64,000 nucleotides of DNA from Ichthyophis bannanicus (lineage: Eukaryota; Chordata; Amphibia; Gymnophiona; Ichthyophiidae), in assembly GCA_033557465.1 (NCBI GenBank), contig CM066035.1, positions 918,912,235-918,976,234 on the forward strand. Direction: 5' to 3'. The position numbers were made by a program, and so were the translations under genes. Of the stretch, positions 30,537-42,089 are shown one piece after another (position 1 is the stretch's first letter; every line of letters starts with the position of its first letter). The notes beneath the pieces were generated by a model. It worked only from the letters and a program-made list of their open reading frames with translations, made no database searches and was not told the DNA's origin.

Positions 30537-31725
30537 CCACTCATCTCCTACACCCCATCTCCTCCACTATTGTACCCACCATCTCTCATATCCTCAGCCT
30601 TTCACTCTCTACTGCTACTGTCCCTGTTGAGTTCAAGCATACTGTTGTCACATCTCTGCTTAAGAAACCCTCACTCGATCCCACATGCCCTTCTAACTAT
30701 CGACCCATCTCCCTCCTTCCCTTCATATCCAAACTACTAGAATGTGCAGTCCACCGCTGCTGCCTCGACTTCCTCACCTCCCAGGCCCTCCTGGACCCAC
30801 TACAATCCGGCTTCCGCCCTTTACATTCCACTGAAACGGCGCTCGCAAGAGTCTCCAATGACCTATTCCTGACTAAATCTAAGGGCCTCTACTCTATCCT
30901 CATTCTTCTTGACCTCTCCGCTGCCTTTGACACCGTTGACCACAATCTTCTCCTCAACATCCTCTCCTCCCTTGGTTTTAAGGACCTGGTACTGTCCTGG
31001 TTCTCTTCCTACCTCTCCCATCGCTCATTCAGTGTATGCTATGGCGGCTCCTCCTCCTCCCCTACCCCCTCCTTTTCTCCCTCTACACCCAAGCCCTTGG
31101 CGCGCTTATCTCCTCCCACGGCTTTCAGTACCATCTCTACGCCGATGACTCCCAAATCTACCTCTCTACACCTACTATTTCTCCAACAACCCAGTCCAAG
31201 ATCTCTGCCTGCCTCTCCGACATCGCCGCCTGGATGTCTCTTCGCCGATTGAAACTGAACATGGCTAAGACTGATCTCCTTGTCTTTCCCCCCAATTCCT
31301 CCCCTCCTCTTCCCCCTTTCTCAGTCTATGTGGACGGAGCTACTATCCTTCCTGTTCCCTCGGCCCGCAACCTAGGGGTTATCTTTGACACCTCTCTCTC
31401 CTTCTCTGCACATATCCAGCATGTAGCCAAAACCTGCCGTTTCTTCCTCTACAACATTGGCAAAATCCGCCCCTTCCTCTCTGAACACACCACCAAAATG
31501 CTTATCCACTCCTTAATCTCTTCTCGCCTCGATTATTGCAACCTACTCCTTGCTGGCCTCCCCATCAGCCACCTCCTTCCCCTTCAATCTATACAAAATC
31601 ACGCTGCTCAAATAATCTTCCGCCAGCCTCGCCATGCCCACATTACTCCTCTTCTCAGGTCGCTTCACTGGCTCCCTGTCCAGTTCCGCATCCAATTCAA
31701 ACTTCTCCTACTGACCTATAAATAA
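30537..31725 (+). pseudogene. L2 reverse transcriptase half
   Basis: Encodes [32 protein letters not shown], the catalytic [18 protein letters not shown], then after a deletion that removes the [13 protein letters not shown] box, [12 protein letters not shown] (about 31,137-31,170) in another frame. [41 protein letters not shown] and [15 protein letters not shown] follow. The frame 31036-31725 is open to the CR1 junction. Confidence 0.85.
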
Positions 31726-31888
31726 GAACATAAGATATGCCATACTGGGTCAGACCAAGGTCCATCAAGCCCAGTATTCTGTTTCCAACAGTGCCCAATC
31801 TAGGTCATATGTACCTAGCAGTTTCCCCAAGGGACACAGGTTCCACAGTGCTTGTATTGGTTCAAGCATTGATATCCTGGGTCCCTTC

Positions 31889-32998
31889 TTAATAATGGTT
31901 TATGGACCTTTCCTCCAGGAACTTGTCCAAACCTTTTATAAACCCAGCTACACTAACAGCCTTTACTACATCCTCCGGTAACAAATTCCAGAGTTTGATT
32001 ACACGTTGAGTGAAAAAATATTTTCTTTTATTAGTCTTAAATAGTTTGCCCTGTAGCTTCATTGCATGTCCCCTAGTCTTTCTATATTCTGATAAGGTAA
32101 ACAATCGATCTACGTTTACCCGTTCCACTCCGTTCATTAATTTATAGACTTCTATCATATCTCCCCTCTGCCATCTCTTTTCCAGGTTAAAGAGCCCTAA
32201 CTTTTTTAGCCTTTCTTCATAGGAGTATCCTTCCATCCCCTTTACCATTTTGGTGGCTCTTCTCTGAACCTTTTCTAAAATTGCTATATCCTTTTTAAGA
32301 TACGGGGACCAGAATTGCACACAATATTCAAAGTGCGGTCTCACCATGGAACGATATAGAGGCATTATAATATCTTTTGTTTTATTTTCCATTCCTTTCT
32401 TTATGATACCTAGCATTCTATTTGCTCTCTTGGCTGCCGCTGCACACTGGGCCGAGGGTTTTAACATGTTATCCACAATGACACCTAAATCTTTTTCCTT
32501 GGTGGTGGTTCCTAATGTGGAACCTTGCATCGTGTAACCATAGTTTGGGTTGTTCTTCCCTGGGTGCATAACTTTGCACTTGTCCACATTAAATTTCATC
32601 TGCCATTTTGATGCCCAGTCTTCCAATTTATCAAGATCCTCTTGCAATTTTCCACAATCCTCTTGGGTTTTAACAACTTTAAATAGTTGTGTGTCATCTG
32701 CAAATCTGATAACCTCACTCGTTATTCCACTTTCCAGGTCATTTATGAATATGTCAAAAAGCAGCGGACCCAGCACAGATCCCTGGGGTACACCACTATT
32801 CACCTTTCTCCATTGGGAAAATTGGCCATTTAGCCCTACCCTCTGCTTTCTATCTTTTAACCAGTTCCTGATCCACAATAGTACACTGCCTCCTATCCCA
32901 TGACTCTTTAGTTTTGCCAAATGTCTCTCATGAGGGACCTTGTCAAAGGCTTTCTGAAAGTCCAGATACACAATATCAACCGACTCACCTTTGTCCAC
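31889..32998 (-). pseudogene. CR1 ORF2, RT core and C-terminus
   Basis: 369 open codons. [18 protein letters not shown] holds the first catalytic Asp. [20 protein letters not shown] and RFADDTQLF hold the remaining RT motifs. [45 protein letters not shown] and [20 protein letters not shown] follow. This is the classic CR1 C-terminal series. A stop at about 33,000 and a frame change to 33,114 cut it from the rest of ORF2. Confidence 0.9.
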
Positions 32999-33113
32999 CT
33001 AATTATTCACTCCTTCAAAAAAACATAACAGATTAGTAAGACAAGATCTTCCTTGTCTAAAGCCATGTTGGCTGTCTCCCATTAGGTCATGACTATCTAC
33101 ATGCTGAGTAATT

Positions 33114-33965
33114 TTATTCTTTATGATAGTTTCTACCATTTTTTCCCGGTACTGATGTCAGGCTCACCGGTCTGTAGTTTCCCGGATCACCCCTGGAACC
33201 CTTTTTAAAAATTGGTGTTACATTGGCGATCCTCCAATCTTCAGGTATTAGAGATGATTTTAATGATAGTTCACAGATTACTAACAGCAGGTCTGCAATC
33301 TCGTATTTCAGTTCTTTCAACACCCTTGGATGTATACCATCCGGCCCAGGTGATTTGCTACTCTTCAGTTTATCTAATAGTTGTAATACATCTTCCCGAT
33401 GTATCGATATTTCCTTCAGTTCTTCCGCACCTTTAAATACCACTTCAGTCATGGGTAACATCCCTACATCTTCCTCAGTAAAGACTGAAGCAAAGAATTC
33501 ATTCAGTCTCTCCACTATCGCCTTGTTGCCTCTTAGTGCTCCTTTAACACCTTTATCATCTAATGGACCAACTGACTCTCTCACAGGTTTTTTGCTACGA
33601 ATGTACTTGAAAAGGTCTTTACTTCGCGTATTTGCTTCCGCAGCAAGCTTCTTCTCAAATTCTCCCTTTGCCAGCCTTATCAATGCCTTGCATTTGACTT
33701 GCCAGTGCTTGTGCTGATTCCAGGTTTCGTCATTTGGCTCTTTTTTCCATTTCCTGAAAGATGCTTTTTTGGCAACAACAGCCTCTCTGACCTCACCTTT
33801 AAACCATGCTGGCAGTTTTTTGGACTTCCTTCCACTTTTCTTAAAGCGTGGAATACAGCTGGTCTGGGCTTCCAAGATAGTATTTTTCAACAACAGCCAA
33901 GCCTGATGTACATCTTTAACCTTTGAAACTGCTCCTTTTAGTTTTTTCTTAACTGTTTTCCTCAT
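33114..33965 (-). pseudogene. CR1 ORF2, region between endonuclease and RT
   Basis: 283 codons. The basic linker (FKKSGRKSKKLPAWFKGEVRE) leads to LKSSKSPGPDGIHPRVLKEL and PEDWRIANVTPIFKKGSRGD, NYRPVSLTSVPGK, the opening RT motifs. It ends by frameshift near 33,120. Continues the protein of the previous entry. Confidence 0.88.
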
Positions 33966-34044
33966 TTTATCATAGTCTCCCTTTCGAAAGTTAAAAGGTA
34001 GTACTGTGGATTTCCTTACTATCCCTCCTCCACTAATTAAATCA

Positions 34045-34255
34045 ATAATGTGTATAGACTATTGTATATAGTTATATAGTGAACATAGCTTTCCCTTTAT
34101 TACATAGTTTCCCTTTATTACCAAGTTCTAATTTCCTGTTACTTGTAAAATGCACTACAGTTTTCTGTATGTATATGTTTTGTTCCATGTAAACCGCGCT
34201 GATGATAATAGTGCGGTATATAAGAGATGTTAAATAAAAATAAATAAATAAATAA
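34045..34255 (+). repeat. L2 3' end inserted in CR1 ORF2
   Basis: Plus-strand AT-rich fragment ending TTCCATGTAAACCGCGCTGATGATAATAGTGCGGTATATAAG, then AAATAAATAAATAAA. It interrupts the CR1 codons for SDHSMI and DLISGGG, which flank it. The tail resembles that of the SINE at 18.2 kb more than that of the 12.5-kb LINE. Confidence 0.8.
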
Positions 34256-35065
34256 AGGCGATCATGCTATGATCACTATTGCCAAGTGGCCCCAACAACC
34301 TTATCTCTTGCACTAGATCTGGTGTTCCACTAAGGATTAGGTCTAATATTGCTTCCCCTCTGGTCGGTTCATGAACCAGCTGCTCCAAGAAGCAGTCATT
34401 TATTTCATCTAGGAACTTTATCTCCCTAGCATGTCCTGACGTGTCACTGACCGAGTCGATACCAGGGTAGTTGAAATCACCCATTATTATTACTGCACTG
34501 TAACTTTTGTTAGCTTCCTTGATTTCTTTGAGCATTTCATCATCCATTTGGTCATTCTGGCCAGGCGCTCGATAGTACACCCCCACTGCCATCGCCTTCC
34601 CCTTTTTACATGGAATTTCAATCCATATAGATTCTACAGCAGATTTTCTTTCCTGCAAAACTTTAATCCTTTCTGACTCAATGCCCTCTCTAACAAAGAG
34701 AGCGCAATCCCTCCACCAATTTGATCAGCTCTATCATTACAATATAGTTTGTATCCAGGTATCACAGTGTCCCACTGGTTGTCCTCCTTCCACCATGTCT
34801 CTGATATTCCAATCATATCTAACCTTTCATTTAGTGCTATATATTCTAACTCTCCCATCTTATTTTTTAGACTTCTAGCATTTGCATACAAGCATTTTAG
34901 AGAATGTATTTTATTCATATTAATTTGGCTATTGTTAGACATGGGTAATTTAGGATCTTTAAGCTCTGTCTGCTCCATACTCGAGGGCATTTGGGCTACT
35001 TTACTCTTTTTTGGAACCTCTCTGCTTTTGGTAGTATCCCTCAAAGATACATTCTTCCGAACCAT
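34256..35065 (-). pseudogene. CR1 ORF2, AP-like endonuclease domain
   Basis: Two overlapping frames (34230-34658 and 34634-35065). Motifs: YANARSLKNKMGELE, IGISETWW, GYKLYCNDRADQIGGGIAL, then AVGVYYRAPGQND, IMGDFNYPGID, FLEQLVHEPTRG, ILDLILSGTPDLVQE and NSDHSMI. The frame break is in the overlap near 34,650. The likely start is the ATG at 35065, about 100 bp downstream of the ORF1 end. Confidence 0.88.
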
Positions 35066-35099
35066 CCGCTCTCGGGCGACTGTCGGCTTTCCCCTAATA

Positions 35100-36009
35100 T
35101 CTAGTTTAAAAGCTGCTCTATCTCCTTTTTAAAGGTTAATGCCAGCAGCCTGGTTCCATCCCGGTCAAGGTGTTCGGAAGAGCCCCTCCTTTCCCCAGAA
35201 TGTTCCACAGTTCCTAACAAATCCAAAACCCTCATCTCTGCACCATTGTCTCATCCACACATTGAGACTCCGGAGCTCTGCCTGCCTTTTGGGTCCTGCA
35301 CGTGGAACAGGAAGCATTTCGGAGAACGCTACTCTGGAAGTTCTGGATTTCAACTTCCTACCTAAAAGCCTAAATTTAGCCTCCAGAACCTCCCTACCAC
35401 ATTTTCCTATGTCATTGGTACCGACATGTACCAAGACAGCAGACTCCTCCCCAGCACTATCTAAGACCTTATCTAGGTGGCGAGTGAGGTCCGCTACCTT
35501 CGCACAGGCAGGCATGTTACCAGGCGATCCTCACTTCCACCAGCCACCCAGCTATCTACATGCCTAATGATCGAATCACCAACTATAAGGGCTGTCCTAA
35601 TCCTTCCTTCATGGGCACATGGCCCTGGAGAAACTTCCTCAGTGTGAGAGGGTTTTACATCACCTGGAGGACAGGTCCTAGTTACAGGATCACTTCCTGC
35701 CACACCAGGGTGATGCTCTCCTGTCACATGACCTCTCTCCTCCATGGCAACATGGATGCTGCCAGACTGGAGGTGGGACTTCAGGACTATATCCCTGTTG
35801 GTCTCGTCTATGTACCTCTCTGTCTGTCTTATGTTTTCCAAGTCTGCTACTCTATCCTCTAGAGAACGGACTCGTTCCCTGAGAGCAAAGAGCTCCTTGC
35901 ACCTAGTGCACACGTAAGACCTCTCACCAACTGGGAGAAAATCATACATGTGACACTCAATGCAAAAGACAGGAAAGCCCCCATCTCGCTGCTGGACTGC
36001 TGTCTGCAT
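35100..36009 (-). pseudogene. CR1 ORF1: zinc-binding, coiled-coil and esterase-type protein
   Basis: The frame 35494-36009 starts at an ATG. It has two C-x2-C pairs (CIEC and CTRC), a short coiled coil (LRERVRSLEDRVADLENI), then ALIVGDSIIRHVD, the nucleophile block of an SGNH-type esterase. After a frame change near 35,505, 35165-35515 carries VLVHVGTNDIGK, the GTND block. Downstream the reading gives DGTRLLAL, and the usual catalytic DG-HL segment appears shortened, with no His. CR1 ORF1 proteins bind RNA, and the esterase role is unsettled. Confidence 0.8.
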
Positions 36010-36299
36010 CTTAGTTTTAAGTTTTTGTTTAGATCTTTAAGTTCTTTACCTACTAAGGGTTGCCAATAAAAACCTGTACCTAATACGTTTAATATACCTT
36101 GTTCACTTGAAGCTTAATTAATCTCAGGTCCTTAGTGTATGACTGATTTGGGTAACGAGCTTCACCTGACAGCACCTCCTGTCTGTTAAAATGTGTAAGT
36201 ACCTATAAAGCTACAATTATCCCAGGGGTAGGTGGGTGTGGGGAGGGAGGGCGGTAAATAACACTTATTAAAAGAGGGCTGATACACAGTACCCTGTCC

Positions 36300-36640
36300 T
36301 GTGCTGCTGAGGTAAGCTATATTCTTATTTGATTTAAATTATAGCTCTTTGCTGCTGCTAGGCTCTAACATATTATGAAATTTAAACTACAAGCTCTCTG
36401 CTGGGTTCTAAATTTAACCAGAAAGCTCTCTTCTGTGTTTTAAATTTAAACTAAAAGTACTTTGCTGATGCTAGGCCCTGAATGACTATTACATTTAAAC
36501 TACAAGCTCTCTGCTGGGTATGAAATTTAACCAGAAAGCTCTCTTGTGTTTTAAATGTAAACTTAAACTACTGCTACTAGGCCCTGGCTGATTTAACAAA
36601 AAATAGTGGGTTCACAGATTAATTAGCTTTAATAAAAATA
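36300..36640 (-). repeat. CR1 5'UTR internal repeats
   Basis: Two units of about 125 bp with TTTAAACTACAAGCTCTCTGCTGGGT...TTTAACCAGAAAGCTCTCTT at about 36,376 and 36,500. A related copy lies at 55,237-55,410 on the other side of DIRS-C. Confidence 0.7.
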
Positions 36641-36837
36641 ATTCTTCAGAAAATACCCAGAAGTATTTACTCACAATTGCAGATCTCTCTCCAGAAGTAA
36701 CAGTCCCCTTTTCTAGTCTTTCAAGACTGAGGATCACAGAGCTCTGGTTGAGCTATTTATGCCTGTGCTGCTGAGGTAAGCTGTGACCAACTTCCTAGAT
36801 GATTAACAGTCCTTGCTTGGCTAGAAAGCACAGTTAC

Positions 36838-37195
36838 TTACCTGTAACAGGTGATCTCTGGGAACAGCAGGAATAAGTCTTCACATATGGGTACGTCGGT
36901 ACCGACGGAGCCTGCGCGGGAACGCTCCCCAGCGTCCAATCAGAAAGCTTTTGGGAGCATCCCTCAGCGCCTGCGTGCTGCCTTTCCAACTGTCTCTCCT
37001 CAGTTGAGTTTTATAGCTGAGACAAAGAGAGAGAGAGAGGAAAGGAAAGATAGATAGAGATACAACTCCTAGGGGAGGTGGGTGGGTTGTGAAGACTTAT
37101 TCCTGCTGTTCCCAGAGATCACCTGTTACAGGTAAGTAACTGTGCTATCTCCAGGAACAAGCAGGAATGAGTCTTCACATATGGGGACTCCCAAG
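36838..37195 (-). repeat. DIRS-C 3' inverted terminus and complementary region
   Basis: 36838-36890 (GCACAGTTACTTACCTGTAACAG..., AGCAGGAATAAGTCTTCAC) is mirrored at 37091-37146, followed by the complementary-region copy at 37143-37195. GGTACCGAC palindromes lie in between. This is the best-preserved of the three DIRS 3' ends. Confidence 0.85.
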
Positions 37196-38920
37196 CTAAG
37201 ATGCCTGGAGCCCTAGCATGTTAGAGATTGAAACATGCCACACCACATATGGCCAGGCATCCTGAGGATGGAGGGTAGGAGTTGAAAAGAGAGGAGCTGT
37301 AGGAAACAGCTGACCTAAGATAGGACTACAGGCAAGGAGTCCTTGTCTGTATGATAATCATCATGAAATATATTGAAATGAACAATCACAATATGGACCT
37401 CACCTACTGGATTGCAGGAAGTAGAGAGGCTGATGGAATCTACTGGAGATCCAGTAGAGGAATCTTCAAGGTGACCTCACTGAAGTGAAGGTGAAGGTCA
37501 AAAGCTGGAAGTGACAGGTGACCCCAGGATTTAACTGGGGTAGTACAAAAACGGTAGGTCTTTAGTGGGAAGCTTTATGGAAAAAGCTGAAAACTCTTTT
37601 GGCTACAGAGTTAATCATAGTTAGGAGCAAAAGAGGAAGACTGACCGATTTGGACAACTGGCCTAGTCCTTGAGGGAAGAAGAGGTATGGGAGAAACCCC
37701 GTATTCCCAAGAAAGGACAGATGTCTGAGGAGTTGAAACCTCAGATGTACTGAAGATCCACCATATCTTTCCTAACTGATGAGAGGTAGGAAGATATTGG
37801 AGTATGGAGCTTCAGGGATACCTGAACCTAGGTTTATGGTAAGAGCTGTCAGTACCACAGCAGTGGTTGTGTGCATAATAACCTAAACATACTGCGGAAT
37901 AGTATGAACATGTGCAAGCCCACTGTCTGGAACATACAGGAAGGAAAAAACCTTTATGAGCACAGACAGAGAGATAAGTATGTAAATACATATCTACCTA
38001 TGAGGAAGTATCTCGACAGATACACACATATATTTATGTATATATATATATGTGTCGATATATATATATATATATATATATAAGGGTGTATATATATATA
38101 TGTTTATGGCGAGATCCAGAGGGGCATAACATATGCACACGCAGCTGACAGACATATGTATCTATAGAAATGTATATAGATATATGTACAAATATGAATA
38201 TATAGGTCTAAAGACAATTGTCTGCAGTTAAGCAGAGATATGTCTATAAGAACATTCACATGGGAGATGTGAAGAGGAACGATTCATCTAATAACAAGAA
38301 GGTGGAACCTACTTGAGAAGATATAGAGAATCTGTTCCCTCTGGTTAAGATGGAGCAGATGGCTGCTATCCAGTGAAATAACTAGGATGGTTGCGTGAAA
38401 AAACAGAGGATAATATCAGTCTGTAAACAGCAAGTCCTGAGTCCGGTAGAACTCTAACATGGTGAATGGACAGAAAACGCATAGGAGGAGATACCAGGAT
38501 GACCCACTGGAGGGACAAGGGGGGTATCATGCGTTATTTAGTTAAATACGTGGTGTCCAGGAAGGATTAGGATACCATGAGGACAAGCTGCAAGGAAAAA
38601 GAGCATATTTCCTGTAGGAATTGGGTAACTCTTTAGACTGTCACGTAGGGAAGGCTTATGTCCTTTATTAAAAGGAAATAGAAGGGTGTAAGAACCCTCA
38701 CAGTCATGAGGAATGACTGAGGAAGCCTTTTTCAACCATATAGGATAGTGATTAGAGAAAAAATCCCCATGCTCTCTAGCAAGGGCCCATAGTGGAAAGC
38801 TTCTCAGTAGGATTGCAGAGAGCATTATGCAGGAGAATTGGGAAATAAAATTGGCTGTTGGAGAAAACCAGCAGCCACTTCAACTATGCTGCCAACTCCA
38901 GGGATTTGGAGATGGAAGAA
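37196..38920 (-). other. DIRS-C interior of unknown content
   Basis: No minus-strand RT, RNase H or recombinase motif could be found where YR would be expected. The region is purine-rich on the plus strand and contains a TA/CA microsatellite at 38,030-38,105. It may be a replaced or highly decayed interior. Confidence 0.5.
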
Positions 38921-39093
38921 AAGAAGCGATAAGGAGGATCACGTGATGTGGTAAGCCCGGGTGGACGCTGATCGCCTGGGCTCCGGACCTCTAACTCCTG
39001 TACCGGTATTTCAGAGCCGTTTGTTGGGGGCGAGCAGAAAAAAACTTGCTTCCCGAAGTGTGGTGAACAGGGGAGCTCACTCTTCCACCGCGA

Positions 39094-39859
39094 TTGGCAG
39101 CGGAGCCGATGGCATCGGCGATGAAATCGAGCCGGAGGGAGAAGGAACGGGCAGTAGGCCCGCAAAAGATGGCAGATCCGCCATCGCCGAGTGCACCTTC
39201 CACAACCTTGGCTTCTGTTGAGGAGATCTCAGCGGCGGTATCCGGAGCTTTGTCGGTGCAGTTCGATGCCCTTCATGGCAAGATGGACACTTTGCAGAGC
39301 TCCGTGGATGGCCTGGGCACGAGGATGCAGGCTGCGGAGGACAGAATCTCACACACTGAGGAGGAGGTGCACACTCTAACGCGGGAGCTGAGGAAGGTGC
39401 AGGCCCTGTTCCAGGCGCACGAAGCCAAGATTGACGATATGGAGAATCGTTCCCGAAGGAACAATTTGAGATTTCTGGGGGTGGCTGAGCGGATAGCTGA
39501 TAAGGACCTCAAATCGTTCGTGGAAGCCCTCTCCGTGTCTTTGCTGAGTGATGCGGAGGAGGGAAGACAGATACAGCTTGAGCGAGTCCACCGAGTCGGA
39601 GCTCGGCCGGTGGAGGGCATTCGGCCCCGTATAGTTCTCGCCAAATATCTGCAATACCCACAGAAGGAGGCTGTCCTGAGCGCTGCCAAAAAAGCAGGTG
39701 CGGTTGAACACGACGGAATGAAAATACGAATTGCACAGGATTACTCTCTTGCCCTGAGCCAACGCCGGAAGGCTTATGCGCCCTTGTGCCAGATCTTAAT
39801 TGAGGCCAAGATTCGCTTCTCCGTGCAATACCCGGCTCAGTTGCACATTGTGCATAATG
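39094..39859 (+). pseudogene. L1-like ORF1, N-terminal and central parts
   Basis: Encodes an L1 ORF1p-type RNA-binding protein. Basic and Pro/Ser-rich start, then a coiled coil (about residues 45-120, LHGKMDTLQSSVDGLGTRM, EEEVHTLTRELRKVQ), then the RRM region (RRNNLRFLGV at about 127). ERVHRVG, RPRIVLAKYLQYPQKEAVL and SLALSQRRKAYAPL mark the C-terminal domain. It is interrupted after codons for LHIVHN by the L2 insertion and resumes at 43,289. Confidence 0.88.
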
Positions 39860-39984
39860 TTCATGTTCATGTTCATTTATTTGATATACCGCCTTTCATT
39901 AATAGGCAAAGCGGTTTACAGTAAAAAAAAAAAAAAAAAAAAACATTACACACAAAAGGCACAGGCCTAGAGTCAGAAAAGAAG

Positions 39985-40764
39985 TTACATGTTTGATAGG
40001 AAAGAAGAGTAAGAACAGGAGAGAAGGGTAGAGGAAGGGGAAGGAGAATCAGGGATCAGGGGGGGGAGGTCAAAGGCAAGAGAAAAGAAATGAGTTTTAA
40101 GGGAACGCTTGAAAGCGGGGTAGTGAGGTTCGAGACGGAGGGGTGGGGGAAGGGAGTTCCATAGTGCGGGGCCAATGAAGAAGAAAGCTGAGGATCGTGT
40201 GGACTGTAAGTGGGCACTAGAGGGGGATGGTAGTACTAATCGATTGAGGTGGAAGGAGCGGGGGGTATGGCGGGGGGTGTGAAAGCGGAGAAGATCAGAC
40301 AGATATTGAGGGGTAGAGGTGTGAAGTGCTTTATGGACCAGTGTGAGGAGTTTGAACTTGATACAGAAGGAAATAGGGAGCCAATGAAGTTGAAGAAGAA
40401 GGGGGGTGATGTGGTCCCGAGGAGAAGAATGGGTGATAAGACGGGCCGCAGTGTTTTGGATTCGTTGGAGTCGTGAGAGTTGCAATTTGGAAGTACCGGA
40501 TAGAATGGAATTAGAGAAATCAAGACGGGAGATAACAAGGGTCAGTAATAGTGTGGTTATGGCAGATGGAGAAAGGAAAGGACGGATGGCACGAATCTGG
40601 CGGAGATGAAAGAAGGAGAGCTTGGAGACATGAGAAATATGCGTTGAGAAAGAAAGATCAGAGTCAAAAAGAACCCCAAGGTACCGAAAAGAGGAAACTA
40701 GTGAGATGGGCGCATTGGGGAAAGATGGCGTCAAGGAAGGGGGGGATAGCCATGAGAAAACCAT
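39985..40764 (-). pseudogene. L2 ORF2 C-terminal part
   Basis: 260 codons: SSFRYLGVLFDSDLSFSTHI, ISRLDFSNSILSGTSKLQ, RLQRIQNTAARLITHSSPRD, LLLQLHWLPISFCIKFKLL, then IGPALWNSLPPPLRLE and FKRSLKTHFFSLAF. It continues the RT ORF after a frame change at about 40,740. Confidence 0.88.
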
Positions 40765-42089
40765 ATAGCGATAGTCTTTGATAAGTTAAGGTGCAAGCAA
40801 TTATGTGTCAGCCATTTGGAAACAGCAGCTAGACAGTCATTAAGGGGAGTTAAGTCAGGGGAGATGGGGGAGGTGTGGTGAAGGAGGAGTATGTCATCGG
40901 CATAAAAGAAAGCAGTGATTCCGAATTGTTGAATGAGTAGAGTGAGAGGAGTGAGAAAGAGATTAAAGAGAAGGGGGGCCAGGACAGAGCCTTGGGGTAC
41001 ACCGCAGACAAGAGGAAACGGATCAGAAGGGGAGTGTGATGAGGAGGAAGGTAAAACGGCAGCAGAGCGGGAAAAAAGAAAGGAGTGAAACCATCGTAGA
41101 ACAGTACTGTGAAGACCAGCATCGTGCAAGCGGGACAGAAGAAGAGAGTGATCAACCAGATCGAAGGCAGCAGAGAGATCAAGAGCAACCGCCACCGAGA
41201 AGTCACCACGATCGTGAGCGGTGTGTAGAGAGTTAGTGAAGGCTAGAAGGACAGTCTCCACGCTGTGCCCAGAACGAAAGCCAGATTGGCGTGGGTGGAG
41301 TAAATTAGTGGAATCCAGGTGATGAGTGAGTTGGGCAAAAACGATTTTTTCAAGGAGTTTGGAAAGGAAGGGAAGGTTAGAGACAGGCCGATAGCTGTTA
41401 GGGTCAAGAGGGTCAAGGGTAGATTTTTTAAGAAGGGGGCGAATAAGGGCGTGTTTCCAAGAGGTAGGGAAAGATCCGGAGGAGAGGCTGGAATTTAACA
41501 TAGTTTGAAGGTGAGGGAGGAGAGACAAGGAGGGGATGAGGAGCCAGGAGGGTGGGATAGGATCAAGGGAGCAGAAGGTTTTGTTCGAGGAGACGATAAG
41601 ATGGTGAAGCTCAGCAGTAGTAATAGGTGTAAAAGAGGACCAGGTGTGGGAAAGTGGTGAAGTAGGGGGAGGAGATGCGACAGGAGGAGGGGGAGGAAGA
41701 GGCGGGGGGAGGGAGGGGAGGGAGTCTCTCAAGGTGGTTACTTTGTTGGAGAAGGCCGTGGCCAAAAGAGAGGGAGCAGGAAGGGGGTGGGGAGGTTGAG
41801 CAGGAGTGGAAGGATGGAGAGAAGTGAGAAAATTCAGTGTAGAATATAGGTGGCGTGTCTGGTTGGGGGCAGCGGCAATAGCAGCGGAGAAAAAGGTGGC
41901 CTTAGCAAGGTGAACCTGTGAACGGTAAAAGGAATGAAGAGATTGGAAAAAGGAGAGAGAGGCAGGGGAAGGGGAGGAGCGCCATAGCCTTTCGGCTCTG
42001 CGAAGTTTGTGAGCGAAGCAGCCGAAGCCCAGGGTGATACCATGGGTGGGAGGGTCGGCGGGTAGACCGACGTGGACGGAGAGGGGCAA
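40731..42089 (-). pseudogene. L2 ORF2 reverse transcriptase
   Basis: 452 open codons. RT motifs in order: SNYRPVSNLPFLSKLLEKIV-type block, [41 protein letters not shown] (catalytic Asp), [29 protein letters not shown] and LHLNLSKT. All catalytic residues are intact. A frameshift near 42,000 separates it from the endonuclease frame. The overlap with the C-terminal frame marks the second shift. Confidence 0.9.

Larger units (their letters stand above)
23153..31725 (+). mobile_element. L2-clade LINE split by the LTR element
   Basis: Two plus-strand parts, 23153-24692 (endonuclease half) and 30533-31725 (RT half), are continuous once the LTR element and one ATAC duplication are removed. The 5' end abuts DIRS-B gag. 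The 3' end is cut at 31,725 by a CR1 tail, so no L2 3'UTR is left here. It is C-rich and pyrimidine-biased, unlike the A-rich L2 at 12.5 kb, so it is a different L2 subfamily. Confidence 0.8.
31727..36835 (-). mobile_element. CR1 LINE, near full length
   Basis: The 3' end is at 31,727 (AAGAACATAAGATATGCC on the plus strand). ORF2 (RT then endonuclease) occupies about 31.89-35.07 kb and ORF1 about 35.1-36.0 kb. A 5'UTR with internal ~120-bp repeats runs to about 36.8 kb, where DIRS-C starts. A small L2 tail is inserted at about 34,045. ORF2 has an upstream stop at about 33,000 and frame breaks, so it is inactive. Confidence 0.85.

Noticed and set aside
38030..38105. Alternating TA/TG tract as an origin or regulatory element
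   Set aside because: It is a simple microsatellite without other signals, so no function can be claimed.
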